From CAYZEZ01 sp964477295 (GTDB lineage: Bacteria > Bacteroidota > Bacteroidia > Bacteroidales > SM23-62), in NCBI GenBank assembly GCA_964477295.1, contig CAYZEZ010000007.1, positions 1 through 40,524 on the forward strand: 40,524 nucleotides of DNA. The letters run 5' to 3'. The position numbers and the translations under genes were made by a program. The notes below the pieces were generated by a model. That model saw only the letters and a program-made list of their open reading frames with translations. It was not told the origin of the DNA and did no database searches. Below are positions 32,031 to 40,364 of this stretch, piece by piece. Position 1 is the first letter of the stretch, and each line of letters starts with the position of its first letter.

Positions 32031-33059
32031 ATGAAAACGGAAACTTACAGGTCGGTTTATATTGCAGTGAGTTTACTGTTCATCATCGGTGCGATTGGTG
32101 TTACGGGATTTATGTTGATTGAAGGAATGTCCTTTACCGAGGCTGCCTATATGACTGTCATAACCATAGCCACGGTAGGATTTAATGAAGTCACACCCCT
32201 GTCTGATGCCGGAATGTGGTTTACCAGTTTTCTAATCATTATCAGTTTTGGTATCTTTGTTTACGCTGTTACCAACCTCACACGCTATGTCATTGATGGG
32301 GTGGTCAGGAATTATTACCGTGACAGAAAGGTTATGAAACGCATTGACAGGTTATCAGATCATGTGATTATCTGTGGTTATGGCAGAAATGGGAGCCAGG
32401 CTGCACTCGATCTGAAATATCGTAATGCTCCTTTCATTGTAATCGAAAACAATTCAGAAATTGTTGAACTTCTCAGGTTATCTGATGATGTAATGTATAT
32501 AGTTGGAGATGCCACTCAGGATGAGGTACTGCGACAAGCCGGAATTGAGAATGCAAAAGCAATGATCACGACGCTGCCGGTGGATGCCGATAACCTTTAC
32601 GTTGTGCTTACAGCCAGAGAGATTAATCCAGGACTTACCATTATATCAAGGGCTTCTAATGAGAATTCAGACAAAAAGCTGAAACGTGCAGGTGCTACAA
32701 ATGTGATCATGCCCGACCGGGTAGGGGGACAGAGAATGGCCAAGCTGGTTACCCAGCCCGATGTGGTGGAATTCGTCGATTTTATTATGCTCCAGGAGCC
32801 TGACAATGTATTTCTGGAGGAGCTGAATTGTGATGTGATATCAACTTGTTTCGACGGGAAGAAGATCCTGGAACTGGATATCAGAAACAAGACCGGAGCG
32901 AATATTATTGGGCTTAAGAGATCGGATGGTTCATATATAATAAATCCTGATGCCAATACCATTCTTTCGCATGATGATAAACTGTTTGCACTTGGGAGTG
33001 TAAAACAGATTAATCATCTTAGAAAGTTACTTGCCGAGGAAACTGATCCTGCCCGGTAA
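32031..33059 (+). CDS. Two-TM potassium channel with RCK (TrkA-N/TrkA-C) domain
   Basis: 342 residues. TM1 (about 9-30), a pore helix, a selectivity filter TVGFNE (48-53) where most channels have TVGYGD, and TM2 (about 63-85) form an ion-channel pore. A linker leads to a Rossmann RCK domain with VIICGYGRNGSQAALDL (about 112-128), the nucleotide-binding acidic residue in FIVIENN, and YIVGDATQDEVL. A TrkA-C domain occupies the last 80 residues (ILELDIRNKTGANIIGLKR). The architecture matches MthK/Kch-type channels gated by ligands binding RCK. Potassium selectivity is likely, though the filter variant deserves care. Probably transcribed alone. Confidence 0.92.
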   Translation: MKTETYRSVYIAVSLLFIIGAIGVTGFMLIEGMSFTEAAYMTVITIATVGFNEVTPLSDAGMWFTSFLIIISFGIFVYAVTNLTRYVIDGVVRNYYRDRKVMKRIDRLSDHVIICGYGRNGSQAALDLKYRNAPFIVIENNSEIVELLRLSDDVMYIVGDATQDEVLRQAGIENAKAMITTLPVDADNLYVVLTAREINPGLTIISRASNENSDKKLKRAGATNVIMPDRVGGQRMAKLVTQPDVVEFVDFIMLQEPDNVFLEELNCDVISTCFDGKKILELDIRNKTGANIIGLKRSDGSYIINPDANTILSHDDKLFALGSVKQINHLRKLLAEETDPAR

Positions 33060-33098
33060 AATTTATCGTTTTTTATGCCCTTTATAGAAAAAAATGAA

Positions 33099-33106
33099 TA
33101 ATTTTG
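33099..33106 (+). promoter_or_regulatory. Bacteroidetes -7 promoter element of rpsO
   Basis: TAATTTTG matches TAnnTTTG exactly. The predicted start near 33113 leaves a leader of about 37 nt before the rpsO ATG. Confidence 0.5.
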
Positions 33107-33149
33107 CAATTCAATTTTTAGAAGTAGTATTGATTATTAGAAAATTATA

Positions 33150-33419
33150 ATGTATTTAACGTCAGAGAAAAAGAAAGAGTTTTTTAAGATGTATGGTAAA
33201 AGTGCCGAAGATACAGGTTCGGCTGAAGGTCAAATTGCATTATTCTCCCACAGGATTGCCCACCTGACTGAACACCTTAAGAAAAACAAAAAAGATTACA
33301 GTACACAACGTGCACTTGTAAAATTGGTTGGCAAGCGCAGACGCCTGCTAAACTATCTGAAAGATACGGATATCGAAAGATACCGGCAGATAATCAAGTC
33401 ACTAAAACTAAGAAAATAA
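33150..33419 (+). CDS. rpsO: 30S ribosomal protein S15
   Basis: 89 residues, the standard length. Signature stretches are DTGSAEGQIALFSHRIAHLTEHLKKNKKDY, with the 16S-contacting LVKLVGKRRRLLNYLKDTDIERYRQII at the C-terminus. It binds 16S rRNA helices 20-22 and helps nucleate the platform. It lies before pnp as in many bacteria, but with a strong hairpin terminator between them. Confidence 0.99.
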   Translation: MYLTSEKKKEFFKMYGKSAEDTGSAEGQIALFSHRIAHLTEHLKKNKKDYSTQRALVKLVGKRRRLLNYLKDTDIERYRQIIKSLKLRK

Positions 33420-33427
33420 TTCAGGGA

Positions 33428-33455
33428 AAGGCAATTCTTATAATTGCCTTTTTTT
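33428..33455 (+). terminator. Rho-independent terminator between rpsO and pnp
   Basis: Perfect stem AAGGCAATT / AATTGCCTT with loop CTTAT, followed by five T (seven counting those in the stem). It should uncouple most rpsO transcription from pnp. Confidence 0.85.
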
Positions 33456-33490
33456 GATTTTATAAACGATATTATAAAATCACAGAAAAT

Positions 33491-35659
33491 ATGTTTAAAA
33501 CGATAGAGAAGATTATTGACCTTGGGGATGGAAGAAAGATTACTATTGAAACCGGTAAACTGGCCAAACAAGCCGACGGTTCAGTGGTTGTTAAGATGGG
33601 AAACACCATGTTACTTGCCGCTGTTGTCTCAGCCAGAGAAGGCAAAGAGGATGTTGATTTCATGCCATTGTCGGTAGAGTATAAAGAAAAATTTGCATCG
33701 GCCGGGAGATTCCCGGGAGGTTTCTTAAAAAGAGAAACGCGTCCGGGCGACCATGAGATCCTGATCTCACGGTTGGTCGACAGGGCACTAAGGCCTCTGT
33801 TTCCGGACGATTATCATGCAGAAACTTTTGTTAGTATATTTCTAATCTCAGCTGAAAATGATATTATGCCGGATGCGTTAGCAGGTCTTGCTGCATCTGC
33901 TGCACTTGCTGTTTCAGATGTTCCATTCAACGGACCTATTTCGGAAGTAAGGGTGGCAAGGGTAAATGGAGAGTTTATTATCAATCCTACTTTCAGACAG
34001 CTGAAGGAGGCTGATCTTGACATCCTCGTAGGTGCGACGGCAGAGAATATACTTATGGTAGAAGGGGAAATGTCGGAAGTGTCTGAAGCAGAAATGCTTG
34101 AGGCAATAAAATTTGCTCATGAAGAGATCCGTAAACATTGCAGGATTCAGCTCGAACTTATGCGGGATGTCGGATCCATTGAGAAGCGTGAATATTCTCA
34201 CGAAGAGAACGATGAAGACCTGAAGGCACAGGTTGAGAAAAAAGCGTTTGAAAAGTTATATGATATTGCCAGGGCTCAAAAGCCCAAGCTGGAAAGGCAC
34301 GAAGCCATTGATTTAGTTAAAGAGGAGCTGATGGCCGAGTTATTGCCTGAAGATGCTGAGAACCTGGAGTCTAAAATTCTCATGTATAAACGATATTTCC
34401 ACGATGTGGAGAAAAAAGCCTTACGCACTTTGATTCTTGAGAAGGGTATCCGGATTGATGGCAGGAAAACAGATGAGATCAGGCCCATTGCCTGCGAAGT
34501 GGATTATTTGCCTGCCGCTCATGGTTCGGCCCTTTTCACCAGGGGTGAAACCCAATCATTGACAACAGTTACACTGGGTAACAAAATGGATCAGAAGATC
34601 ATTGATGAAGTACTCATTCAGGGTACAGATAAATTTGTACTTCATTATAATTTCCCACCCTTCTCAACAGGTGATGCCAAGCCTGTGCGGGGGATAAGCC
34701 GGAGGGAAGTCGGTCACGGTAATCTGGCACACAGGGCACTGAAAAGGATGGTTCCGAAAGACGAGGATAATCCATATGCGGTGCGTGTTGTGTCTGATAT
34801 TCTCGAATCGAACGGTTCCTCATCGATGGCAACCGTTTGTGCTGGTACAATGGCGCTTATGGATTCCGGGATTAAACTGAAAAAGCCTGTTTCCGGAATT
34901 GCAATGGGATTGATCACTGAGCCTGGATTAAAAAAATATGCTATCCTTTCCGATATCCTTGGTGATGAAGACCACCTGGGAGATATGGATTTCAAAGTGG
35001 CTGGAACCAGGGATGGGATAACGGCAACCCAGATGGATATTAAGGTGGATGGACTTCCATACGAGGTATTGGCAGAAGCCCTTGAACAGGCTCGCGTTGG
35101 AAGATTGTATATACTTGATAAAATTACCGAAGTGATCAGTGAGCCCAGGGCAGATTTTAAACCCCATGTACCCAGGATCGTTCAAATTACAGTTCCAAAA
35201 GACATGATAGGTGCGATCATTGGTCCCGGAGGTAAAATAATTCAAAAAATTCAGGAAGAGACAGGGGCCCATATCACTATAGAAGAAATTGATGCAAAGG
35301 GCATTGTAGATATCTTCGCCGTTGATGAACAATCCGTTAAAGCCGCCCTTGACAGGATAAACAAAATAACTGAAGTCCCCGAAGAGGGTAAGGTCTACAA
35401 GGGCATTGTTAAATCCATCGTTTCTTTCGGGGCATTTATCGAAATTCTTCCCGGGAAAGAGGGTTTACTCCATATCTCGGAGATTGACTGGAAGCGAATT
35501 GAGAAAGTGGAAGATGTTTTAAAAGACAGGCAGGAGGTTGAGGTAAAGCTGATCAGCATTGACAGGGATGGTAAATTTAAACTTTCCATGAAAGCTTTAC
35601 TGCCCAGGCCCGAGAGAAGCTCTCATAATGATCAGCCAAGGGGAAGAGAGAACAACTAA
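33491..35659 (+). CDS. pnp: Polyribonucleotide nucleotidyltransferase (PNPase)
   Basis: 722 residues; phosphorolytic 3'-5' exoribonuclease and degradosome subunit. The order is RNase PH domain 1 (with AGRFPGGFLKRETRPGDHEILISRLVDRALRPLFP, about 70-105), a helical linker, RNase PH domain 2 (GTRDGITATQMDIKVDGL, about 510-528), a KH domain (MIGAIIGPGGKIIQKIQEETG, about 570) and an S1 domain (GKVYKGIVKSIVSFGAFIEILPGKEGLLHISEI, about 635-667). All are intact and the length is normal. Confidence 0.99.
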   Translation: MFKTIEKIIDLGDGRKITIETGKLAKQADGSVVVKMGNTMLLAAVVSAREGKEDVDFMPLSVEYKEKFASAGRFPGGFLKRETRPGDHEILISRLVDRALRPLFPDDYHAETFVSIFLISAENDIMPDALAGLAASAALAVSDVPFNGPISEVRVARVNGEFIINPTFRQLKEADLDILVGATAENILMVEGEMSEVSEAEMLEAIKFAHEEIRKHCRIQLELMRDVGSIEKREYSHEENDEDLKAQVEKKAFEKLYDIARAQKPKLERHEAIDLVKEELMAELLPEDAENLESKILMYKRYFHDVEKKALRTLILEKGIRIDGRKTDEIRPIACEVDYLPAAHGSALFTRGETQSLTTVTLGNKMDQKIIDEVLIQGTDKFVLHYNFPPFSTGDAKPVRGISRREVGHGNLAHRALKRMVPKDEDNPYAVRVVSDILESNGSSSMATVCAGTMALMDSGIKLKKPVSGIAMGLITEPGLKKYAILSDILGDEDHLGDMDFKVAGTRDGITATQMDIKVDGLPYEVLAEALEQARVGRLYILDKITEVISEPRADFKPHVPRIVQITVPKDMIGAIIGPGGKIIQKIQEETGAHITIEEIDAKGIVDIFAVDEQSVKAALDRINKITEVPEEGKVYKGIVKSIVSFGAFIEILPGKEGLLHISEIDWKRIEKVEDVLKDRQEVEVKLISIDRDGKFKLSMKALLPRPERSSHNDQPRGRENN

Positions 35660-35700
35660 TCCCCGGGCCGTTTGACCCGCTGTAGTTTTCATTAACCTTT

Positions 35701-36333
35701 ATGGATTATAATTATATTGTTATTGAAGGAAACATTGGTGCCGGAAAAACATCCCTTGCCCGGATGATTGCTCATAAACACAATACCGATATCATCCTTG
35801 AACAATATGCCGACAATCCATTTCTGCCAAAATTCTATAAGGATCCCGGAAGATATTCCTTTTCCCTGGAAATGTCCTTTCTGGCAACAAGATATCACCA
35901 GCTTTCCGCTGATTTGCAAAGGAAAAAAACGCCCCAGGTAGTTGCCGATTATGCCATCTCAAAATCATGGGTATTTTCCAGGACCACCTTGCAACCGGAT
36001 GAATTTAAACTGTATCAGCAGCTATTTGATATAATCAGCAGCCAGTTGCCAACACCTGACCTTTATGTTTACCTTTATTTGCCTGCTGATCAGCTGCTTA
36101 AAAACATTCAAAGCAGGGGAAGAGAATATGAAGTAAATATAACATGTGACTATCTCGAACATATTCATCAAAACTATGTGATGTACCTGAAATCAAGAAA
36201 AGACATGAGAATACTCTATATTGACCGGTCAAACATTGATTTTATAGGGAATCCCAAGGATTTTGATAAACTGGAAGAAATAATTTTTAATGAAACCTAT
36301 GATTATGGTATTTCAAAGGTCCGAATACCCTAA
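35701..36333 (+). CDS. Deoxynucleoside kinase (dAdo/dCyd/dGuo type)
   Basis: A 210-residue cytosolic salvage enzyme that phosphorylates a deoxynucleoside with ATP. Walker A is EGNIGAGKTSLA (residues 9-20). The family motifs follow: LEQYADNPFLPKFYKDP, the substrate-contacting FSLEMSFLATRYHQL, DYAISKSWVFSRTTL (DRS-like position) and the lid region IQSRGREYE. It starts 41 bp after pnp, so read-through is possible, and a hairpin overlaps its stop codon. The exact nucleoside preference cannot be set by eye. Confidence 0.93.
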   Translation: MDYNYIVIEGNIGAGKTSLARMIAHKHNTDIILEQYADNPFLPKFYKDPGRYSFSLEMSFLATRYHQLSADLQRKKTPQVVADYAISKSWVFSRTTLQPDEFKLYQQLFDIISSQLPTPDLYVYLYLPADQLLKNIQSRGREYEVNITCDYLEHIHQNYVMYLKSRKDMRILYIDRSNIDFIGNPKDFDKLEEIIFNETYDYGISKVRIP

Positions 36334-36350
36334 TATACAAGGGTATTTTC
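36324..36350 (+). terminator. Hairpin terminator overlapping a stop codon
   Basis: AATACCC (last codons of the kinase gene), a 10-nt loop holding the TAA, then GGGTATT and a short T-run. Moderate strength. Confidence 0.5.
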
Positions 36351-36385
36351 TATTCAAACTATTTTTTAATATAAAAAAACATTGT

Positions 36386-36393
36386 TAAGTTTG
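36386..36393 (+). promoter_or_regulatory. Bacteroidetes -7 promoter element
   Basis: TAAGTTTG matches TAnnTTTG exactly. The predicted start near 36400 gives a leader of about 46 nt before the lipoprotein gene. Confidence 0.5.
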
Positions 36394-36445
36394 TATTTAC
36401 TATACCTATTAGCAAGAATTAATTTAAACTAACAACCAAGTAATT

Positions 36446-38161
36446 ATGAGAAAAATTAAAATCCTAGCATCTCTGTTTGTCGCCGTCTTACTCATAGTGA
36501 GTTGCGGTGGGCCACAGAAAATGGCTGACAATGCATCACTGGTCAAATATACAGTGACACCTGATCCACTTGAAACCCATGGTGGCAAGGTTGCCCTAAC
36601 TATTGATGTAAAATATCCGGAAAAGTATTTCCATAAAAAAGCTATTGTTGTTGCAACTCCTTTCATGAAGTATGAAGGTGGTGAAACCGATCTCGAACCT
36701 GAAACACTTCAAGGTGAAGCAGTTGAGGATAATTTCAAAGTCATTTCATATACTACAGGAGGTAGTTTTAAATATGAAACCACCTTTGATTATGCCGATG
36801 AAATGATGTTATCAGAATTGTTTGTCAGGGGAGATGCCACGGTAGGGAGTAAGAAAGTAGCCCTTCCACCCGTAAAGATCGCAGATGGTATTATTACTAC
36901 TCCTCTGCTCGTGAAAATTGATCCAAGACCAATCTTTTTCGGCGATAATTTCAAACGGATTGTCCCTGAAACTTATCAGGCCGATATCCATTATGTGATT
37001 AACAGGTACGATGTTAGGAACTCAGAGTTGAAACAGGATGACATTATAGGAATGCAGGATTTCATCAACACTGCCAATAAAAATGATAGAATTGATATGA
37101 AGGGAATTGGTATTTCTGCATATGCTTCGCCGGACGGAGCCGAAGATCTGAATACAAAACTGTCAGCTAACAGGGAAACTTCGGCAAACAGGTACCTGAA
37201 AAATACTCTTAAAAAATCAAAAGTCGAAATTCCTGAAGATAAAGAATTCTTCTCTCTTATGTCTACTCCGGAAGACTGGGATGGATTTAAGAAGTTAATG
37301 GAGGAAAGTACTATTACCGATAAGGATCTCATCCTTCGTGTTCTTTCAATGTATTCAGATCCCGTCGTCAGGGAAAAGGAGATCAGGAACATTTCCGCTG
37401 CCTTTGAGGAAATCAAAGTTCAGATCCTGCCCAAACTTCGCCGGTCACATTTCGCCGTTAATGTTGAGAAAGTTGGATACTCTGATGAAGAGTTGGCTGA
37501 ATTAGTAAAAAATGACATAGACACACTCAATCTTGAGGAATTGCTTTATTCTGCCAATCTTTTCAAGGACCTCAACACGAAACTTGCTTGTTATAAGCAA
37601 GCAGTTAAAATCGCTCCGAAGTGCATAAGAGCACATAACAATCTTGCTTGTGTACTGATTAAGCAGGGTGATCTTACCGGTGCTAAGAAGTCATTAGCGA
37701 CTGCTCAGGAGATAAAGGACCATAATATTATTAAAAACAATCTCGGTGTGATCGCAATGCTTGAAAAAGATATCGAGAAAGCTGAAGAACTCTTTACTTC
37801 AGCCATGGGAGCCGGAGAAGAAGTTAATTACAACCTTGGTATGATAAAAATCATCCAGGGTGATTATGAAGCTGCTCAAAACTATTATGGTGGAACAGTC
37901 AGCAGTAATTCAGCCCTTGCTAAATTGTTACTTGGCTCATACGGACAGGCTATCGAAGTCATTGATCAAATTGAAGAGCCAACTGGTACAGCTTTTTACG
38001 TGAAGGCTGTAGCCGGTGCAAGGGATGGTAATCCTGAAATAGTATTCAATGCACTGAGAACTGCCGTTGCCAAGGAACCTAAGCTCAAGGCACGTGCCGT
38101 AAAGGACCTGGAATTCAGCCAGTGGTTTGAGGATGCTGCATTTAAAGAGATCGTTCAATAA
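36446..38161 (+). CDS. Large TPR lipoprotein with OmpA-like middle region
   Basis: 571 residues, with a lipoprotein signal (MRKIKILASLFVAVLLIVSC, lipid Cys20). The N-terminal third is beta-rich (KYTVTPDPLETHGGKVALTIDVKYP and following), with no family I can name. The middle (about 190-250) resembles an OmpA/PAL fold: YVINRYDVRNSELKQDD followed by IDMKGIGISAYASPDGAEDLN and the KLSANRETSANRYL helix. The last 210 residues are TPR-like (IRAHNNLACVLIKQGDLTGAKKSLATAQ). It is an abundant-looking Bacteroidetes envelope protein (own promoter, strong terminator), possibly anchoring to peptidoglycan and organising complexes. Function unknown. Confidence 0.85.
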   Translation: MRKIKILASLFVAVLLIVSCGGPQKMADNASLVKYTVTPDPLETHGGKVALTIDVKYPEKYFHKKAIVVATPFMKYEGGETDLEPETLQGEAVEDNFKVISYTTGGSFKYETTFDYADEMMLSELFVRGDATVGSKKVALPPVKIADGIITTPLLVKIDPRPIFFGDNFKRIVPETYQADIHYVINRYDVRNSELKQDDIIGMQDFINTANKNDRIDMKGIGISAYASPDGAEDLNTKLSANRETSANRYLKNTLKKSKVEIPEDKEFFSLMSTPEDWDGFKKLMEESTITDKDLILRVLSMYSDPVVREKEIRNISAAFEEIKVQILPKLRRSHFAVNVEKVGYSDEELAELVKNDIDTLNLEELLYSANLFKDLNTKLACYKQAVKIAPKCIRAHNNLACVLIKQGDLTGAKKSLATAQEIKDHNIIKNNLGVIAMLEKDIEKAEELFTSAMGAGEEVNYNLGMIKIIQGDYEAAQNYYGGTVSSNSALAKLLLGSYGQAIEVIDQIEEPTGTAFYVKAVAGARDGNPEIVFNALRTAVAKEPKLKARAVKDLEFSQWFEDAAFKEIVQ

Positions 38162-38180
38162 TTACTTGGGATATATCTGC

Positions 38181-38216
38181 AAAAGCGGACCGGGTAAAAG
38201 CGGTCCGCTTTTTTTT
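38181..38216 (+). terminator. Strong, partly bidirectional terminator
   Basis: An 11-bp perfect stem AAAAGCGGACC / GGTCCGCTTTT with a 10-nt loop and a total of eight T after the GC part. The run of A before the stem gives a shorter T-tract on the minus strand, so it can also serve the convergent methyltransferase gene. Confidence 0.9.
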
Positions 38217-38780
38217 CTACATGTGCCTGCCGGAAGCAGTCACATGTATTTTTTTATACTGCTGGAATACATGCCATAAAATAATTCCAACACTAACCGA
38301 TATATTGAGTGAATGCTTGGTCCCAAACTGCGGTATATCCACACTAACATCTGCCTGGTTCACAATATCCTGGTCAACCCCCCTGACTTCATGTCCGAAT
38401 ACAAACGCATACATCCGTTCAGGTTCGATAAAAAATTCGTTTAACGGTATGCTTTCTTCGGTTTGTTCAATGGCAACGATGAAGTGATTTTTTTGCTTCA
38501 GCTCATCCATTGCAAGCCCCGTTTCCTTCATGTATTTCCAATCGACAGAATCTGTGGAGCCCAATGCTGTTTTATGAATATCCTTATGGGGAGGGGTGGC
38601 AGTAATTCCACATAAATATATCTGATCTATAAGGAAAGCATCTGCTGTCCTGAAAACCGATCCTATATTATTCAGGCTCCTGACATTGTCAAGGACAATG
38701 GAAAATGGAGATTTACCTGCCTTCTTAAAATCCTCCAGGCTTAACCTACTCAGCTCACTGTTTTTCAGCTTCCTCATCAA
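38217..38780 (-). CDS. SpoU/TrmH-family RNA 2'-O-methyltransferase
   Basis: A 187-residue SPOUT-fold, SAM-dependent enzyme. The three family motifs are visible: motif 1 DNVRSLNNIGSVFRTADAF (Asn/Arg), motif 2 AFVFGHEVRGVDQDIVNQAD, and motif 3 IPQFGTKHSLNISVSVGIILW forming the SAM-binding knot. The N-terminal extension is short and there is no L30e-like substrate domain, so it resembles TrmL/TrmH-like small members. The target RNA (tRNA or rRNA position) cannot be assigned. It is divergent from sucC and convergent with the TPR lipoprotein gene. Confidence 0.93.
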   Translation of the reverse strand: MMRKLKNSELSRLSLEDFKKAGKSPFSIVLDNVRSLNNIGSVFRTADAFLIDQIYLCGITATPPHKDIHKTALGSTDSVDWKYMKETGLAMDELKQKNHFIVAIEQTEESIPLNEFFIEPERMYAFVFGHEVRGVDQDIVNQADVSVDIPQFGTKHSLNISVSVGIILWHVFQQYKKIHVTASGRHM

Positions 38781-38806
38781 TTCAATTACATCAATAGCAT
38801 TAAAGA

Positions 38807-38838
38807 TTGCTGAAGTTAAAAAAAAATAGATAATTTCG
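38807..38838 (+). promoter_or_regulatory. Putative sucC promoter
   Basis: TTG (38807-38809), a 21-bp A-rich spacer and TAATTTCG (38831-38838; one mismatch to TAnnTTTG). The predicted start near 38845 is about 23 nt before the sucC ATG. Confidence 0.4.
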
Positions 38839-38867
38839 TTAGTTACAAAATCTCAAAATTCAATCCC

Positions 38868-40055
38868 ATGAATATTCATGAATACCAGTCAAAAAGCATA
38901 CTGAAACAGTTCGGAGTGCCCGTGCCGGAAAGCGCAGTAGTGTCTGCTCCGGATGAGGCAGTTAATGCCGCACGTCAGATCCAGGAATCCATGGGCAACA
39001 ATACATGGGCCGTGAAAGCCCAGATCCATGCCGGGGGAAGAGGGAAAGGCGGAGGTGTGAAGATCGCCAAATCTTTGGATGAAGTAAAAAAGTTTTCCGG
39101 TGAGATCATTGGCATGAACCTGGTTACCCACCAGACAGGTCCGGAAGGTAAAAAGGTCAACAAATTACTGATTGAACAGGGTATTTATTATCCTGGTCCG
39201 GATGAAATAAAGGAATACTATATCAGTGTTCTGCTGAACCGTGCTACAGGCCGGAATATCATCATGTACTCTACCGAAGGAGGTATGGATATCGAGTCAG
39301 TGGCTGAAAAAACACCTCATCTTATTTTTCGGGAAGAGATTGATCCGGCCGTGGGAATGCAATCGTTCCAGGCACGGAACATCGCATTTAACCTGAAATT
39401 GTCGGGTGATGCCTTCAAGCGAATGACACGATTTGTGATGGCCCTTTATAATGCATACATTGGTTCGGATGCCTCCTTGATTGAGATAAATCCTGTGATC
39501 AAAACCTCTGATAACCAGGTTCTTGCTGCAGATGCGAAAATCAACCTGGATGACAATGGATTGTTCCGGCATCCCGATTATTCAGAAATGCGTGATATTA
39601 CCGAGGAAGATCCGGCCGAAGTCGAGGCAGGAAAATATCACCTGAATTTTGTTAAACTGGATGGCAATGTAGGATGTATGGTAAATGGGGCAGGACTGGC
39701 AATGGCAACCATGGATATTATTAAATTATCAAAAGGCGAACCGGCCAATTTTCTTGATGTCGGTGGTACTGCCAATGCAGAAACTGTGGAAGCGGGATTC
39801 CGGATCATCCTGAAGGATCCTAATGTTAAGGCCATATTGATCAATATTTTCGGAGGCATTGTAAGGTGCGACCGTGTAGCGCAGGGTGTGGTAGATGCTT
39901 ATAAATCTATTGGCGATATCAGGATCCCGGTTATCGTCCGGCTGCAGGGCACCAATGCAAAAGAGGCGAAGACGCTCATCGATAAATCAGGATTGAAGGT
40001 CTCGTCGGCAATAACCTTAAAAGAAGCTGCCAATTTGGTTAGAGAATCTGTTTGA
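38868..40055 (+). CDS. sucC: Succinyl-CoA ligase, beta subunit
   Basis: 395 residues; with SucD it interconverts succinyl-CoA and succinate with NDP phosphorylation in the citric-acid cycle. The N-terminal ATP-grasp domain begins NIHEYQSKSILKQFGVPVP, with AQIHAGGRGKGGGVKIAKS for nucleotide binding and SLIEINPV for Mg2+. The C-terminal CoA-ligase domain includes GAGLAMATMDIIKLSKGEPANFLDVGG and ILINIFGGIVRCDRVAQG. The length is normal. The alpha-subunit gene sucD does not follow; the next genes are on the opposite strand, so sucD must be elsewhere. Confidence 0.98.
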   Translation: MNIHEYQSKSILKQFGVPVPESAVVSAPDEAVNAARQIQESMGNNTWAVKAQIHAGGRGKGGGVKIAKSLDEVKKFSGEIIGMNLVTHQTGPEGKKVNKLLIEQGIYYPGPDEIKEYYISVLLNRATGRNIIMYSTEGGMDIESVAEKTPHLIFREEIDPAVGMQSFQARNIAFNLKLSGDAFKRMTRFVMALYNAYIGSDASLIEINPVIKTSDNQVLAADAKINLDDNGLFRHPDYSEMRDITEEDPAEVEAGKYHLNFVKLDGNVGCMVNGAGLAMATMDIIKLSKGEPANFLDVGGTANAETVEAGFRIILKDPNVKAILINIFGGIVRCDRVAQGVVDAYKSIGDIRIPVIVRLQGTNAKEAKTLIDKSGLKVSSAITLKEAANLVRESV

Positions 40056-40069
40056 GGAACAGAGCCTTC

Positions 40070-40167
40070 CAGTCGGCAATCACCAGTAACCAGCCTTCGG
40101 ATCCTGAATTTCAACTCCAACACCCACGGCCTCCGGTCACATATTACCAGTCACTGTTTACCGATCA
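40070..40167. repeat. Heptad arrays between convergent genes
   Basis: Two blocks: CAGTCGG, CAATCAC, CAGTAAC, CAGCCTT (40070-40097), and CCGGTCA, CATATTA, CCAGTCA, CTGTTTA, CCGATCA (40133-40167). The second block runs into the last codons of the minus-strand CDGSH gene. This fills the sucC/CDGSH gap. Confidence 0.8.
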
Positions 40168-40358
40168 CCAAGAATTCCTACACGGCGATGGGATCCATCG
40201 CAGAAAGGCTTATTATTCGATCCCCCGCACCGGCATAAAAAAACTTTGTCGGGGGCTTCCATCCGCACTCCGCCAGGACCTTTTAATATAAAATTTCCAC
40301 TTACCTGCAACGGGCCATTTTTTAATACCCGGAATTCCGTTTTACCTGACTTTTTCAT
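40158..40358 (-). CDS. CDGSH iron-sulfur domain protein
   Basis: 66 residues; a complete mitoNEET-like CDGSH domain. The 2Fe-2S ligands are the three Cys and one His of CRCGGSNNKPFCDGSH (residues 42-57). The preceding KNGPLQVSGNFILKGPGG is the beta-cap region often found in bacterial CDGSH proteins. It probably carries a redox-active, acid-labile cluster in the cytosol. It starts 6 bp after the stop of a second CDGSH gene and is co-transcribed with it. The last codons lie in a heptad-repeat block, so the extreme C-terminus (VGILGDR) may have been supplied by the repeat. Confidence 0.95.
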   Translation of the reverse strand: MKKSGKTEFRVLKNGPLQVSGNFILKGPGGVRMEAPDKVFLCRCGGSNNKPFCDGSHRRVGILGDR

Positions 40359-40364
40359 TGTCTA

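Noticed and set aside
37020..37416. Minus-strand 141-codon ORF inside the TPR lipoprotein gene, and similar long antisense frames elsewhere
   Set aside because: Antisense shadows of strong coding regions: compositionally biased translations without domains.
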